This document shows, in pieces, positions 1 to 12,328 of a DNA stretch of 64,000 nucleotides; position 1 is the stretch's first letter; every line of letters begins with the position of its first letter. The notes under the pieces are model-generated. The model was not told where the DNA came from. It made no database searches and worked only from the letters and a program-made list of their open reading frames with translations. The stretch is from NCBI RefSeq assembly GCF_039542035.1, contig NZ_BAABHJ010000002.1:186001-250000 (forward strand), written 5' to 3'. This DNA comes from Actinoallomurus liliacearum. Its GTDB lineage: Bacteria > Actinomycetota > Actinomycetes > Streptosporangiales > Streptosporangiaceae. A program made the translations under genes and the position numbers.

Positions 1-1
1 G

Positions 2-727
2 CCCGGATTCGCCTTCTCGCCGCAGCGGCCCTCACTCACGGACCCGCCGCAGACCCACGAGCTCTGGCACCGGCTCATGCACGACGAACTCGGCTTCGAT
101 CGATACGCCGCCCACGGAGGCGACCTGGGCGCCGGAGTCACCTCGCGTCTCGGCGAGGCCCACCCCGAAGCGCTCGTCGGCATTCACCTGCTGGCGATCG
201 CCAATCCGATCGCCTACGACGCCGCCGGCCTCACCCCGCAGGAACAGGCGTACCTCGACTCCGTCGCGGCGTGGACCGCGGAGGAGGGGGGATACCAGCA
301 CCAGCAGAGCACCCGCCCCCTCACCCTGAGCTTCGGACTGGCCGACTCGCCGGCCGGGCTGCTCGCCTGGATCGTTGAGAAGTACCGCGCGTGGAGCGAC
401 TGCGAAGGCGATCTGGCCACCCGGTTCAGCGACGACTTCATCCTGACCCAGGCATCGCTCTACTGGTTCACCGAGACCATCTCCACGTCGTTCCGCCCCT
501 ACTACGAGTACGCCAAGGGACTGACGCGGCGCGTGGAACGGGTCGACGTCCCCACGGCGCTCGCCCTGTTCCCGGCCGACCTCAGCCGGCCGCCCCGCAG
601 CTGGGCCGAGCGCACCTACAACCTCACCCGGTACACGCGCATGCCCCGTGGCGGGCACTTCGCCGCCCACGAGGAACCGGACCTGCTCGCCCGCGACATC
701 ACCGACTTCTTCCGCGCCTACCGGTGA
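2..727 (+). CDS. Epoxide-hydrolase-like alpha/beta hydrolase, 3' part
   Basis: The frame is open from base 2, so the gene starts before the window and at least 241 C-terminal residues are present. The motif HGGDLGAG early in the fragment matches the nucleophile elbow of the EHN-type epoxide hydrolases (GGDWG, where the Asp attacks the epoxide). RGGHFAAHEEPD near the end carries the expected catalytic His. Family members open epoxides to diols or act as haloalkane- or ester-type hydrolases in the cytoplasm. The lost N-terminus should hold the HGWPGS-like oxyanion-hole motif. An AraC-family regulator follows on the same strand after a short gap. The substrate is unknown. Confidence 0.8.
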   Translation, partial: PGFAFSPQRPSLTDPPQTHELWHRLMHDELGFDRYAAHGGDLGAGVTSRLGEAHPEALVGIHLLAIANPIAYDAAGLTPQEQAYLDSVAAWTAEEGGYQHQQSTRPLTLSFGLADSPAGLLAWIVEKYRAWSDCEGDLATRFSDDFILTQASLYWFTETISTSFRPYYEYAKGLTRRVERVDVPTALALFPADLSRPPRSWAERTYNLTRYTRMPRGGHFAAHEEPDLLARDITDFFRAYR

Positions 728-792
728 TCAGCGGAGGGTGCGGACGCCGGCGGCGTTAGCAACTTCGGGTGCGACGTGGCACTATCACGCAG

Positions 793-1242
793 GTGACCAG
801 CAGACCCGCCGCCGCGCAGCACCTGAGCGACCTCGCGCGGCTGCGCCGTGTCCGCGACCGGATCGACCGGGAGTACGCGCAGCCGCTGGACGTCGAGGCG
901 CTCGCCCGTGGCGTGAACATGTCGGCCGGGCACCTCAGCCGCGAGTTCAAGCGCGCCTACGGCGAGCCGCCGTACGCCTATCTCATGACACGGCGTATCG
1001 AACGCGCGATGGCGCTGCTGCGCCGTGGCGACCTGAGCGTCACCGAGATCTGCTTCGCGGTCGGCTGCTCGTCGCTGGGCACCTTCAGCACCCGCTTCAC
1101 CGAACTCGTCGGAATGCCACCCAGCGTCTACCGGCGCCAGGCGGCGGGCGCGATCGTAGGGATCCCGTCATGCGTGGCCAAACAGGTGACCAGACCGATC
1201 AGGAATCGAGAAGCGCCGGTCAGCGGGCCGCAGCTAGCGTGA
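793..1242 (+). CDS. AraC-family transcriptional regulator (DNA-binding domain only)
   Basis: A 149-residue protein made almost wholly of the double helix-turn-helix AraC domain. The first HTH is around residues 25-45 (LDVEALARGVNMSAGHLSREF) and the second around 75-100 (VTEICFAVGCSSLGTFSTRF), followed by the family-typical FTELVGMPPSVYRR. The GTG at 793 is preferred over an ATG 24 bases upstream because homologues begin near this VTSRPAAA stretch. Short AraC proteins of this type usually sit beside a glyoxalase/VOC or similar small enzyme gene. Here the next gene is only a remnant of another enzyme, so the original target may have been lost. The C-terminal 30 residues look unconserved. Confidence 0.8.
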   Translation: MTSRPAAAQHLSDLARLRRVRDRIDREYAQPLDVEALARGVNMSAGHLSREFKRAYGEPPYAYLMTRRIERAMALLRRGDLSVTEICFAVGCSSLGTFSTRFTELVGMPPSVYRRQAAGAIVGIPSCVAKQVTRPIRNREAPVSGPQLA

Positions 1243-1262
1243 CAGCCATTCACCGACGTCGA

Positions 1263-1388
1263 CCCGCGCGCGCACTGACCACCCCGTACCACTGGTTCCG
1301 CGTCACCCCGCACCGCGTCCAGTCCTGGCACGAGGTGAACGAGCCGCCCGACCGCGAACTGATGCGCGACGGCCGCCGGCTGGTCTGA
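1263..1388 (+). pseudogene. Remnant of a pyridoxamine-phosphate-oxidase-like protein (C-terminus)
   Basis: About 40 codons end in RVQSWHEVNE and RELMRDGRRLV, which resembles the C-terminal end of the small FMN/F420 split-barrel (PNPOx-like) proteins of actinomycetes. No N-terminal barrel or plausible start precedes it: upstream in this frame is antisense-like arginine-rich sequence overlapping the AraC gene. It looks like a decayed or deleted gene. The identification rests on one short conserved stretch. Confidence 0.45.
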
Positions 1389-1500
1389 CGCCCCGGCCGG
1401 GTCCGCTGACCGGACGCCCCTGCTCGAAGCCGGCCGAACCGCGCCGGGCGACGCCGACGGAGACCGCGGAAACGGCTTCACCCGAACAGATGGAGACACG

Positions 1501-3891
<2,391 letters not shown>

Positions 3892-4007
3892 CCCAGGCCC
3901 TACCGGACACCGTGGAACGCGTTCTCGCACGTCACGGGAAGCCCCCTAGGACTGGGAAGCCCCCGGGGGAAGGACCGCGGTGTCCGGTCGGGTGCCGGCG
4001 ACAGCGC

Positions 4008-5435
<1,428 letters not shown>

Positions 5436-5548
5436 GAATCACCCATTCCCCGAGGTTGCGTTTTCGGCCGGCTGCGCCGCGCGGTTCGGCGCCGAATCCC
5501 CGATTTCCATCGGTGCCGGCTTCAGCCGCAGATTCTGCGGCATGACCC

Positions 5549-5567
5549 GGGTCTTGCCGCAAGCCCC
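5549..5567 (-). promoter_or_regulatory. Rifamycin-associated element (RAE) upstream of rox
   Basis: Read on the minus strand the 19 bases are GGGGCTTGCGGCAAGACCC, matching the conserved RAE placed upstream of rifamycin-inactivating and protecting genes (rox, rph, arr, helR) in actinomycetes. The core CTTGCGGCAAG is a near-perfect palindrome. In characterised cases the element makes the gene inducible by rifampicin. A TATAGC at 5574-5579 (minus strand) could be a -10 box that would place the transcript start at the edge of the element. Confidence 0.88.
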
Positions 5568-5590
5568 CCAGTGCGCTATACGTTGAAAGT

Positions 5591-5616
5591 GGCAAGGAGT
5601 GGATAATCTCCTTGCC
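5591..5616. repeat. Perfect 9-bp inverted repeat upstream of the RAE
   Basis: GGCAAGGAG at 5591-5599 and CTCCTTGCC at 5608-5616 are exact reverse complements separated by 8 bases, and a T-rich run follows on the plus strand. It lies 24 bp beyond the RAE. It could be an operator, part of the rox promoter, or an intrinsic terminator. No plus-strand gene ends just before it, which argues against a terminator. Confidence 0.6.
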
Positions 5617-5728
5617 TTTTCTCGTCTTCGCCTCGCTGTGCGGTCGGCTCGGGGTACCCGGCAGGGCGAGATGGCCAGGGCAGAGCTTCGAGGTCCCGAC
5701 AGCCGATGAAACCGGAGCGGGGCTGCGG

Positions 5729-6373
5729 TCAGGCGGTTTCCGGTCCGGGGGCCAGTACGGGCGGTTCGCCGGGGAGGACGCCGGGGGCGGGGGTGCGCAG
5801 GCCGTCCAGGACGACCTGGAGGTTGCGGTCCCACTGGCGGGTGCCCGCCTGGAGGCCCAGGGTGTGGGGTCCGGTGGATGCGGCGACCATGAGGAACGTC
5901 ACGTCCTCCCAGGTCACGTCCGTACGCATCGCTCCGGCCCGCTGAGCTCGCTCCACCAGGATCTGAATACGGTCGCGCAGCTCGGCCCGGGAGTGGTCCA
6001 GAACGTCACCGAGACGCTTGTTGACGTCGCACAGCTCGTTGCGAAGGTGAATGTAGGACAGGGCGAACGTCGTGAAGCCCGCCCAGGGGTCTGGATCGGC
6101 CATCCCCTCGTCGCCCTTGGCGATGATCTCCCCCAGCACCTCGCCGAGGACCGCTTCGAGCAGGGCTTCGAGGGAGCCGACCCGGCGGTAGAACGTGCCG
6201 ATGCCCACACCGGCGCGGCGCGCGATCTCGTGGGCGGTGATCTCGCCACCCTCGACGGCGGCCTGACGGGCGGCGACGACGAGGCGTTCCACGTTGCGCC
6301 GGGCGTCGGCGCGCGGACGCCGGCCCGAACCGTCGTCCAGGAGCCGGTCCACCGCGGGAACTGCTGCTGCCAT
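5729..6373 (-). CDS. TetR/AcrR-family regulator
   Basis: A 214-residue protein with an N-terminal TetR HTH (ITAHEIARRAGVGIGTFYRRVGS, about 45-67; recognition helix GIGTFYRR) and a variable ligand-binding C-terminal domain. It is divergent from the DHA2-type efflux gene starting at 6499. The 125-bp gap holds symmetric motifs, so it most likely represses that pump and itself until a substrate drug binds. Its C-terminus is proline-rich (PAPGVLPGEPPVLAP), as is common in this subgroup. Confidence 0.9.
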   Translation of the reverse strand: MAAAVPAVDRLLDDGSGRRPRADARRNVERLVVAARQAAVEGGEITAHEIARRAGVGIGTFYRRVGSLEALLEAVLGEVLGEIIAKGDEGMADPDPWAGFTTFALSYIHLRNELCDVNKRLGDVLDHSRAELRDRIQILVERAQRAGAMRTDVTWEDVTFLMVAASTGPHTLGLQAGTRQWDRNLQVVLDGLRTPAPGVLPGEPPVLAPGPETA

Positions 6374-6405
6374 ACGACCAGCCTAGCAATAAGCGGACCG
6401 ACCCA

Positions 6406-6475
6406 GTCCGTTTAAGTGGACAGATCGCCTCCGGTTGCACTAGCGTCTTCGATCCGGACGCAAAGCGTCCACTTA
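6406..6475. promoter_or_regulatory. TetR operator region between regulator and efflux gene
   Basis: TAAGTGGAC (6413-6421) and GTCCACTTA (6467-6475) are exact inverted copies. GGACGC-AAA-GCGTCC (6456-6470) is a perfect palindrome overlapping the second copy, and GTCC-N8-GGAC (6406-6421) overlaps the first. Paired symmetric sites like these in a divergent gap fit binding by the adjacent TetR protein. Confidence 0.6.
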
Positions 6476-6498
6476 GATTGAGAAGTGCGAGGTCGATC

Positions 6499-7962
6499 AT
6501 GCCCAAGATTCCGCCAGGCCCGATGAAGATCACGGCGCTGGCCGCCGGGTTCCTCATGGCGAGCCTGGACACCACCGTGATGCAGGTCGCCGGGGCCACG
6601 ATCCAGGAACGCCTGCACGCCTCCCTCTCCCAGCTCACCTGGGCCGTGGACGGCTACGTCCTCACCTTCGCCGCCCTGCTGATGCTGGCCGGCGGCCTGG
6701 CGAACCGGGTGGGCGCGAGACGGGTCTACATGTGGGGCATGGGGATCTTCGGTGTCGCGTCACTGGCCTCCGCACTGGCGCCGGGCATCGAGGTCCTGAT
6801 CGGGGCGCGGCTCCTGCAGGGGGCCGGGGCGGCGCTGTTCATGCCGAGTTCGCTCGCGCTCCTGGTGCGGGCCTTCCCGGACGCGCGCGAACGCATCAAG
6901 GTGCTGGGCGTCTGGTCGGCGATCGTCTCCTCGTCGATGGCGCTGGGCCCGACGGCCGGCGGCATCATGGTCGGCGCGTTCGGCTGGCGCAGCATCTTCC
7001 TGATCAACGTGCCGATCGGCATCGCGGGCATGCTCCTCACCCGCCGGCACATCGCCGGGGCCGGCGGGGACGCCCGGCCGCTGGCGGCCCCCGGGCACGG
7101 CGCCGTCATCGTCCTGCTGGCCGGCATCAGCTTCGCGCTGATCGAGGGACCGCAGCTCGGCTGGGCCGCAGCCCCGGTGATCGGCGCCGTCGCCGCCGCG
7201 GCGCTCGCCGCCGTCCTGCTCATCGGCCGCGAGTACCGGACGGACAACCAGGTGATGCCCTGGACGCTGTTCCGAAGGGCCCGCTTCACCGGCGCCAACG
7301 CCGTGGGCTTCCTGTTCAACGCCGCGTTCTACGGCTCGCTCTTCGTGATCGGCCTGTACGTCCAGCACGCCCGCGGCGCGAGCCCGCTCCAGGCCGGGCT
7401 GGAGATCCTGCCTCTCACGATCTTCATCCCGTTCAGCAACATCGCCTTCGCCCGCATCTCCGTGCGCGTCGCGGCCGGCCCGCTCCTCACTGTTCCCCTC
7501 GTGGTCGCGGGGGCCGCCTCGCTGGCCCTGGTCGCCCTCTCGCCCTCCACCCCGTACTGGATGCTGGCCGTCGCCCTCGGCCTTACCAGCATCGCGGGCG
7601 GCATCATCTCCCCCGCCATGACGGCGGCCATGGTGGACGCGACGGGCACCCGGCACGCCAACACCGCCGGTTCGATCCTCAATGCCAACAGGCAGATCGG
7701 CTCCCTGATCGGCATCGCCTCCATCGGCGCCGTCCTGGCCGGCTCCCCCGACTGGACCGCCGGAGCGGCCCTCTCCTTCCTCCTCGTCGGCGCCGCCTAC
7801 CTCGCTGCGGCGCTGATCGCCTGGCGCCTCATCCACCTGCCCGAACGCCGCGAGGCGACCGCGGCCGCCGGGGGTGATCGTGTCGAGTCATTCGTGCGGG
7901 GAGGTGAACCCGATCTCGCGCTGGCGGAGGTCGCCGACCATGGTGACCAGACCCTTGGGTGA
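6499..7962 (+). CDS. MFS drug efflux transporter (DHA2/EmrB-QacA type)
   Basis: A 487-residue hydrophobic protein. It has LDTTVMQVAGATIQ in helix 1 (motif D1 of 14-TM antiporters), GGLANRVGARR (motif A) and LGPTAGGIMVGAFGWRSIFLINVPIG (motif C region). It would export hydrophobic or cationic drugs in exchange for protons. The ATG at 6499 is chosen over the TTG seven codons upstream because family members start MPKI/MKxT and there is a GAGGTCGATC purine-rich lead. The last 35 residues after RLIHLPERREA are not transporter-like: they are antisense to a resolvase fragment, so the natural stop was probably lost. Confidence 0.9.
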   Translation: MPKIPPGPMKITALAAGFLMASLDTTVMQVAGATIQERLHASLSQLTWAVDGYVLTFAALLMLAGGLANRVGARRVYMWGMGIFGVASLASALAPGIEVLIGARLLQGAGAALFMPSSLALLVRAFPDARERIKVLGVWSAIVSSSMALGPTAGGIMVGAFGWRSIFLINVPIGIAGMLLTRRHIAGAGGDARPLAAPGHGAVIVLLAGISFALIEGPQLGWAAAPVIGAVAAAALAAVLLIGREYRTDNQVMPWTLFRRARFTGANAVGFLFNAAFYGSLFVIGLYVQHARGASPLQAGLEILPLTIFIPFSNIAFARISVRVAAGPLLTVPLVVAGAASLALVALSPSTPYWMLAVALGLTSIAGGIISPAMTAAMVDATGTRHANTAGSILNANRQIGSLIGIASIGAVLAGSPDWTAGAALSFLLVGAAYLAAALIAWRLIHLPERREATAAAGGDRVESFVRGGEPDLALAEVADHGDQTLG

Positions 7963-8028
7963 TCGGCCGTAGCGGGTGAGCGCGGAGGACGGCCAGTGCG
8001 ACGAGATCGCCATCCCGCCCTCCGCCAT
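7888..8028 (-). pseudogene. Serine recombinase (resolvase) fragment
   Basis: The minus-strand reading HWPSSALTRYGRSPKGLVTM continues into VGDLRQREIGFTSPHE and then a stop. This matches the catalytic-domain stretch of Tn3-type resolvases (xxLDRLGRSLxxLxxxxxxLxxRGIGFxSLxE). Only about 45 codons survive: neither the catalytic Ser region nor the C-terminal HTH is present. It overlaps the tail of the MFS gene and marks a past transposon boundary. Confidence 0.55.
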
Positions 8029-8108
8029 CGCGTCCGCGACCGGTTAAGCGATCGAACAGGCCACCGGCGTCGACATGCGATCCCTGACGAATCGAAAACC
8101 ACAAACGT

Positions 8109-8750
8109 TCAACGACTCGTGACAGCCCGACCGGCCTCTGCCCTACCTGGAGGAACGGCTTCTCGCGCATGGCGAGAAGGGCGGGCGACCTCCCAGGCCG
8201 CCTCGATCATCAGGAAGATCTCGTCCACCGCGGCCTCCGGATCGGCCGCCTCGCGGGCCAGCGAGTAGGCGTCGATCGCGAACCTCGCGATCGTCCGGCA
8301 GGCCGTCGTGCTCTGCGGCAGGTCGGGATCGGCGGCGATGGCCGTTGCCAGCGACTCTGCATGGCGCAGTCTCATCGACTCCTCGTACTCCCGCAGGGCG
8401 GGTGATCCGTCGATCATGCGCCAGATCGGGGCGGCGCTGTCCGCCGTGCAATGCCGCACCAGGGCCTGGATCTCGCGGCGCAGCGCGGGGATGAGCGACT
8501 CGTGGGGGGCCCGGCCGGTGACCGCCCGCGTGAGGCGTTGCTCGAAGTCTTCGTCCTGCTCGAACACCAGGGCTTCTTTCGAGGCGAAGTGGGAGAAGAG
8601 CGTGGTGACGGCCACGTCGGCCTCAGCGGCCACGTCACGGATGCCCACCGCGTCGTACCCGCGTTCCAGGAAGAGCCGGAGGGCGGCATCGGCGATCTTC
8701 TGGCGGGTCGCGGCCTTCTTGCGCTCACGGCGCCCGAGCGGCACGGTCAT
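8109..8750 (-). CDS. TetR/AcrR-family regulator
   Basis: A 213-residue protein with the HTH at about 28-50 (VGIRDVAAEADVAVTTLFSHF) and a C-terminal domain of the type carried by actinomycete oxidoreductase-linked TetR proteins. It is divergent from the NADP-dependent oxidoreductase gene at 8821, with a perfect palindrome in the 70-bp gap. It most likely represses both genes. The last 20 residues (arginine/alanine rich) are poorly conserved and lie next to the resolvase fragment. Confidence 0.9.
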   Translation of the reverse strand: MTVPLGRRERKKAATRQKIADAALRLFLERGYDAVGIRDVAAEADVAVTTLFSHFASKEALVFEQDEDFEQRLTRAVTGRAPHESLIPALRREIQALVRHCTADSAAPIWRMIDGSPALREYEESMRLRHAESLATAIAADPDLPQSTTACRTIARFAIDAYSLAREAADPEAAVDEIFLMIEAAWEVARPSRHAREAVPPGRAEAGRAVTSR

Positions 8751-8791
8751 ACCTTAATGCTACCAGATGCAAATACGTAGCGGTTCCAAAA

Positions 8792-8806
8792 CACTAACCG
8801 TTAGTG
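8792..8806. promoter_or_regulatory. Palindromic operator CACTAAC-C-GTTAGTG
   Basis: A perfect 15-bp inverted repeat with 7-bp arms, 15 bases before the oxidoreductase ATG and 42 bases before the TetR start. ACTAAC/GTTAGT arms are common in operators of small TetR proteins that control quinone-type oxidoreductases. Confidence 0.75.
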
Positions 8807-8820
8807 CTACGGTCGGCCGC

Positions 8821-9714
8821 ATGAAGAAAGTGAGCTTCGCCGAGTTCGGCGGTCCGGACGTTCTGCAACTCATCGACGCCGAGGAGCCCCACGCGGGCCC
8901 CGGTCAGGTACGCATCGCCGTGCGGGCGGCGGGGGTGAACCCCGTCGACTGGAGGATCCGTGAAGGCCAAAGACTGAAAGCCCATCCGATCGAGCTGCCC
9001 TCCGGAGTCGGGCTCGACGCCTCCGGGGTGGTGGACGAGGTCGGCGAGGGCGTCGAAGGTGTCGAGGTCGGCGACCACGTGTTCGGCGAAGGCTCGAGCA
9101 CTTATGCCGAGTTCGCCGTGCTGTCGGCCTGGGCCCGGATGCCCGAGGGCCTGACGTTCGAAGAGGCGGCCGGGTACCCTTCCGTAGTGGAGACCGCGCT
9201 CCGCATCATCCGCCAGGTCGGTGTGCGGTCCGGGCAGACGCTGCTGGTCAGCGGCGCGTCCGGCGGAGTCGGATCGGCGGTGCTGCAGATCGCCCGCGAC
9301 CGCGGCATCACGGTGATCGGCACGGCTGGGGCCGCGAACCAGGACTATCTGCGCAGCCTGGGTGCCGTCGCCACGACGTACGGCGAGGGCTGGGTCGAGC
9401 GGGTGCGACAGCTCGGCCATGTCGACGCGGCTCTCGACCTGGCCGGCTCGGGCGTGATCCGCGAGCTCGTCGAGCTGACCGGGGATCCGCAGAAGGTGAT
9501 CTCCATCGCCGATCTCGGTGCTCCGGAGCTCGGGGTCCGATTCTCCGGCGTGCCCGGGAGCGTCCCAGACGCGCTCGCCGAGGCCGCCGGCCTCATCTCG
9601 CGGGGAAGGCTCCACATCCCGGTCGAGAAGTCGTACACGCTCGCCGAGGCCGCGGCGGCGCACATCGACAGCCATGCCGGTCACACGCGCGGACGCCGGG
9701 TCATAATCGTCTGA
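8821..9714 (+). CDS. NADP-dependent oxidoreductase (quinone reductase-like MDR family)
   Basis: A 297-residue zinc-independent medium-chain dehydrogenase. The GroES-like half contains VRAAGVNPVDWRIREG and PSGVGLDASGVVDEVGEGV. The Rossmann half contains LLVSGASGGVGSAVLQIA, the NADPH-binding GxxGxVG-type loop at about 140-155. It lacks the cysteines and histidines for catalytic zinc. Likely substrates are quinones or enones. The ATG at 8821 is used rather than an upstream in-frame ATG because the latter would run through the operator. It is regulated by the divergent TetR gene. Confidence 0.9.
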   Translation: MKKVSFAEFGGPDVLQLIDAEEPHAGPGQVRIAVRAAGVNPVDWRIREGQRLKAHPIELPSGVGLDASGVVDEVGEGVEGVEVGDHVFGEGSSTYAEFAVLSAWARMPEGLTFEEAAGYPSVVETALRIIRQVGVRSGQTLLVSGASGGVGSAVLQIARDRGITVIGTAGAANQDYLRSLGAVATTYGEGWVERVRQLGHVDAALDLAGSGVIRELVELTGDPQKVISIADLGAPELGVRFSGVPGSVPDALAEAAGLISRGRLHIPVEKSYTLAEAAAAHIDSHAGHTRGRRVIIV

Positions 9715-9822
9715 GCCATTTCCTGCGCAGTTGCACAGCCCGGCAGGCTGGTTTCCTCGGCCGTGGTGAACATGCCTCCCACCGCCGAGCCTGCCGGGCA
9801 GGGATGGCTGCAGGTCTTCTAC

Positions 9823-10908
9823 TCAGCGCAGTACGGCCGCCAGCAGGTCGGCCCCCAGCGCCGTCAGATCGGGCAGATTGAGGGTGTACCGGACATAACG
9901 ACCGTGCCGCCGAGCCGTGAGCAGGCCCGCACGGCGCAGGACGGCGAGGTGGCGGGACACCTCGGGGGGTGAGAGTTCCCAGAAGTGGGCCAGCTCGCCG
10001 GTGGTGTGCGGGCCGCGGGCCAGGGTGCGCAGTAGCCGCAGCCGTACCGGATGCGCGAGCGCCTCCAGCCGGAGGGTGACCGTCTCCAGTGAGACCGGCT
10101 CCGCCGGACTCGGCTCGGCGACGGGGTACTGCACCACCGGATGCCACCCGGGCGCGTGGACCGCCACCAGGTGCGGGCGGCCGAAGACGCTGGGGATGAA
10201 GGTGACCCCGGTGCCACGGGCGGCGGTCGCCTTGTCCTGCACCTTGTCCACGATGATGCAGTCGCCGTCCGGTGCCAGGGTGACCGCGCCGGAGACCGAG
10301 GCGAGTGCCGCCCCGATGCCCTGGCGCCTGAGCAGTTCGTTCTTCAGGCGCAGATCGGTGGCGAGCTGCACCGCGACGTCCGCCCAGGCGCCGTCGAAGA
10401 ACGCCTCGGCGCATTCTTCGAGGGTGTGGCGCACCCGCGCCCGCACCGCGGCCGGGTCCGCGAGCAGCCGTTCCGCGAAGGCCTCCTGCAGCGCGCCGCG
10501 GGCCTGGGCCACGTCCAGGGCCCGCTCGCGCGCGGTCGTATCGGTGAGCGGCGAGGCCCCAAAGAAATGGACCCGGTTGCTGCCGCAGGTGGTGACGAGC
10601 GCTGCGGTCACGTACTTCTCGTCGTCGATCCGGTCCACGTCGTCCAGCTCCTCGGCGAGGGTCAGCCGGGGTCGCGCGGGGATCAGGAAGTCGGCCTGTG
10701 AAGAACGCCAGAGGAACTCCGCCTCCCTGAGCCGCTCGGCCAGCTCCGGGCGCAGCCCGGCCCAGACGTCCGCGGCCCAACCGGCGAACTGCGGATGGTG
10801 ACCGGGTTCGGCCAGCACGTGCAGCATCGCGGTCAGCTCGGCCAGTGGGGAGGCGGCGAACCGCATTCGCTCGGACGGCAGACCGCTGATGTCGATCCTC
10901 AGCGTCAT
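9823..10908 (-). CDS. ArsR-type winged-helix regulator with DUF5937 domain
   Basis: A 361-residue protein. The N-terminal approximately 250 residues resemble the actinomycete DUF5937 domain (MTLRIDISGLPSERMRFA start). The C-terminal approximately 85 residues form an ArsR winged helix with LAHPVRLRLLRTLA, TTGELAHFWELSPPEVSRHL (recognition helix) and GRYVRYTL. It is divergent from the MFS gene at 11011, which it probably controls. The ligand is unknown. No cysteine-rich metal site is visible, so it is more likely a sensor of an organic molecule than of a metal. Confidence 0.85.
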   Translation of the reverse strand: MTLRIDISGLPSERMRFAASPLAELTAMLHVLAEPGHHPQFAGWAADVWAGLRPELAERLREAEFLWRSSQADFLIPARPRLTLAEELDDVDRIDDEKYVTAALVTTCGSNRVHFFGASPLTDTTARERALDVAQARGALQEAFAERLLADPAAVRARVRHTLEECAEAFFDGAWADVAVQLATDLRLKNELLRRQGIGAALASVSGAVTLAPDGDCIIVDKVQDKATAARGTGVTFIPSVFGRPHLVAVHAPGWHPVVQYPVAEPSPAEPVSLETVTLRLEALAHPVRLRLLRTLARGPHTTGELAHFWELSPPEVSRHLAVLRRAGLLTARRHGRYVRYTLNLPDLTALGADLLAAVLR

Positions 10909-11010
10909 CCCCCCATCATCACCGCCCGGACAACCTGGCGACGGCGTCGATTGACGATGTGCGTCAACCGACGTGCCCTGCCTCAGTGGCCGAACGCATC
11001 GTCTGACGCC

Positions 11011-12255
11011 ATGGCAACCATCACCCGAATCCAGCCCCGCGCCCTCGTTCGCGCCTCCGGAGGCCCCCGCTATGCCGTCGCCCTGGCCGTGGACGCGCTA
11101 GGCACCGGCCTGCTGCGGCCCTTTCTGCTGCTCTACGGCGTGACCGTACTGAGGCTGTCCGCGCCGGTCACCGGCACCGCCATGACGGTCGGCATCGTCG
11201 CGGGTCTGGTGTGCATGCCCGCGGTGGGCCGATGGCTGGACCACGGCGCACGTAGCACGGTCGTGGCGGCATCGATGCTGGTGCGGGTGCTGGGCGTGGC
11301 GCTGCTACTGGCCGCCCCGGCGGGGCACATCTGGCTTTTTGCGACGGCGGCACTCTTCCTCGGCATCGGCAATCAGGCATGGCCGGCCGCCCACGCCGCG
11401 CTCGTGGCCACGGTCACCGACGGACGAGAACGCGACACCGCCCTCGCAGGGGCCCGCGCCCTGCGCAACGCCGCCCTGGGCGTCGGAGCACTCCTTGCCA
11501 CCGTATGCCTGGCCGGCGGCACCACCGCACTGCGGGCGCTGGCAGTTGTCACTGCGCTCGCCTACCTTGCCGCAGCCGCCTTGGCGTGGTCGGTCCACGT
11601 GCACGCACATCCAGCGGAGGCCGCCCCGGCCAAGGACCGGGACGACGAGCCCGCGCCCCGGATGCTCGCGCTACTCGCCGCCAACGTGGTCTACGTCTTC
11701 TGCCTCAACGTCCCCGAGATCGCGATCCCTCTGGTCCTGGTGACGCAGTTCCACGCGTCCCCGGTGTGGGCGGCGGCCGTCTTCGTGGCGAACACGGTGC
11801 TGGTGGTCACCCTGCAGGTGCCGGTAACCGTCCTGATATCCCGCTTCTCCCGGCGGACCGTGCTGGCTCTCGCCGGCGTGGTACTCGCCGCGTCCTACCT
11901 CGGCTTCCTCGCGGCCACCTCACTGGGACACGGCTGGGGTACCCCGGCCGTCGCCGCGGTGTCCGTGGTCTGCACCATCGGCGAGATCATCTATGCCGGC
12001 AGCGCCACCGCGCTCGTCACCGCTCTCGCCCCGGCTCATGTCCTGGGACGCGCCCTCGCCCGCTTCCAGCTCTCCACGGGCTTCGGCCTCGCCGTCTCCC
12101 CTGCGGTCATCACCGCTCTCGCCTCCCATGGCTCGGCCGCCCTCTGGGGCGGCCTCGCCGCTGCGACGCTCCTCTCCGCCTCCGCCGTTGCCACCGATAA
12201 GGATCGAGGAACGCGGTTCAGCGGTTGCCGCCGCCGGGCGCGAGCAGGCTCGTGA
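11011..12255 (+). CDS. MFS transporter (12-TM type)
   Basis: A 414-residue membrane protein with about 12 hydrophobic segments. ALAVDALGTGLLRPFLLLYG is helix 1, and VGRWLDHGARSTVV is motif A in the loop after helix 2. A soluble linker near residues 195-215 (HPAEAAPAKDRDDEPAPR) separates the halves. The substrate is unknown; drug export is plausible given the divergent ArsR-type regulator. The last 20 or so residues (DKDRGTRFSGCRRRARAGS) are antisense to an integrase-like fragment, so the natural C-terminus appears replaced. The ATG at 11011 is the first in frame with the hydrophobic start. Confidence 0.88.
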   Translation: MATITRIQPRALVRASGGPRYAVALAVDALGTGLLRPFLLLYGVTVLRLSAPVTGTAMTVGIVAGLVCMPAVGRWLDHGARSTVVAASMLVRVLGVALLLAAPAGHIWLFATAALFLGIGNQAWPAAHAALVATVTDGRERDTALAGARALRNAALGVGALLATVCLAGGTTALRALAVVTALAYLAAAALAWSVHVHAHPAEAAPAKDRDDEPAPRMLALLAANVVYVFCLNVPEIAIPLVLVTQFHASPVWAAAVFVANTVLVVTLQVPVTVLISRFSRRTVLALAGVVLAASYLGFLAATSLGHGWGTPAVAAVSVVCTIGEIIYAGSATALVTALAPAHVLGRALARFQLSTGFGLAVSPAVITALASHGSAALWGGLAAATLLSASAVATDKDRGTRFSGCRRRARAGS

Positions 12256-12313
12256 GCTCGGCGATCGCCTCCGGGGAGGGTTTGAAGTAGCGGCGGACGT
12301 TCTCCGGCTGCCT
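12218..12313 (-). pseudogene. Fragment of a tyrosine-recombinase (integrase) C-terminus
   Basis: The minus strand reads ENVRRYFKPSPEAIAELTS then LLAPGGGNR and a stop. I recognise this as similar to the extreme C-terminus of actinomycete site-specific integrases, after the catalytic Tyr. Only about 30 codons remain. It overlaps the 3' end of the MFS gene in the opposite direction. Confidence is limited because the stretch is short and no catalytic residue is visible. Confidence 0.4.
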
Positions 12314-12328
12314 TCTGGCGGCGGGGCA

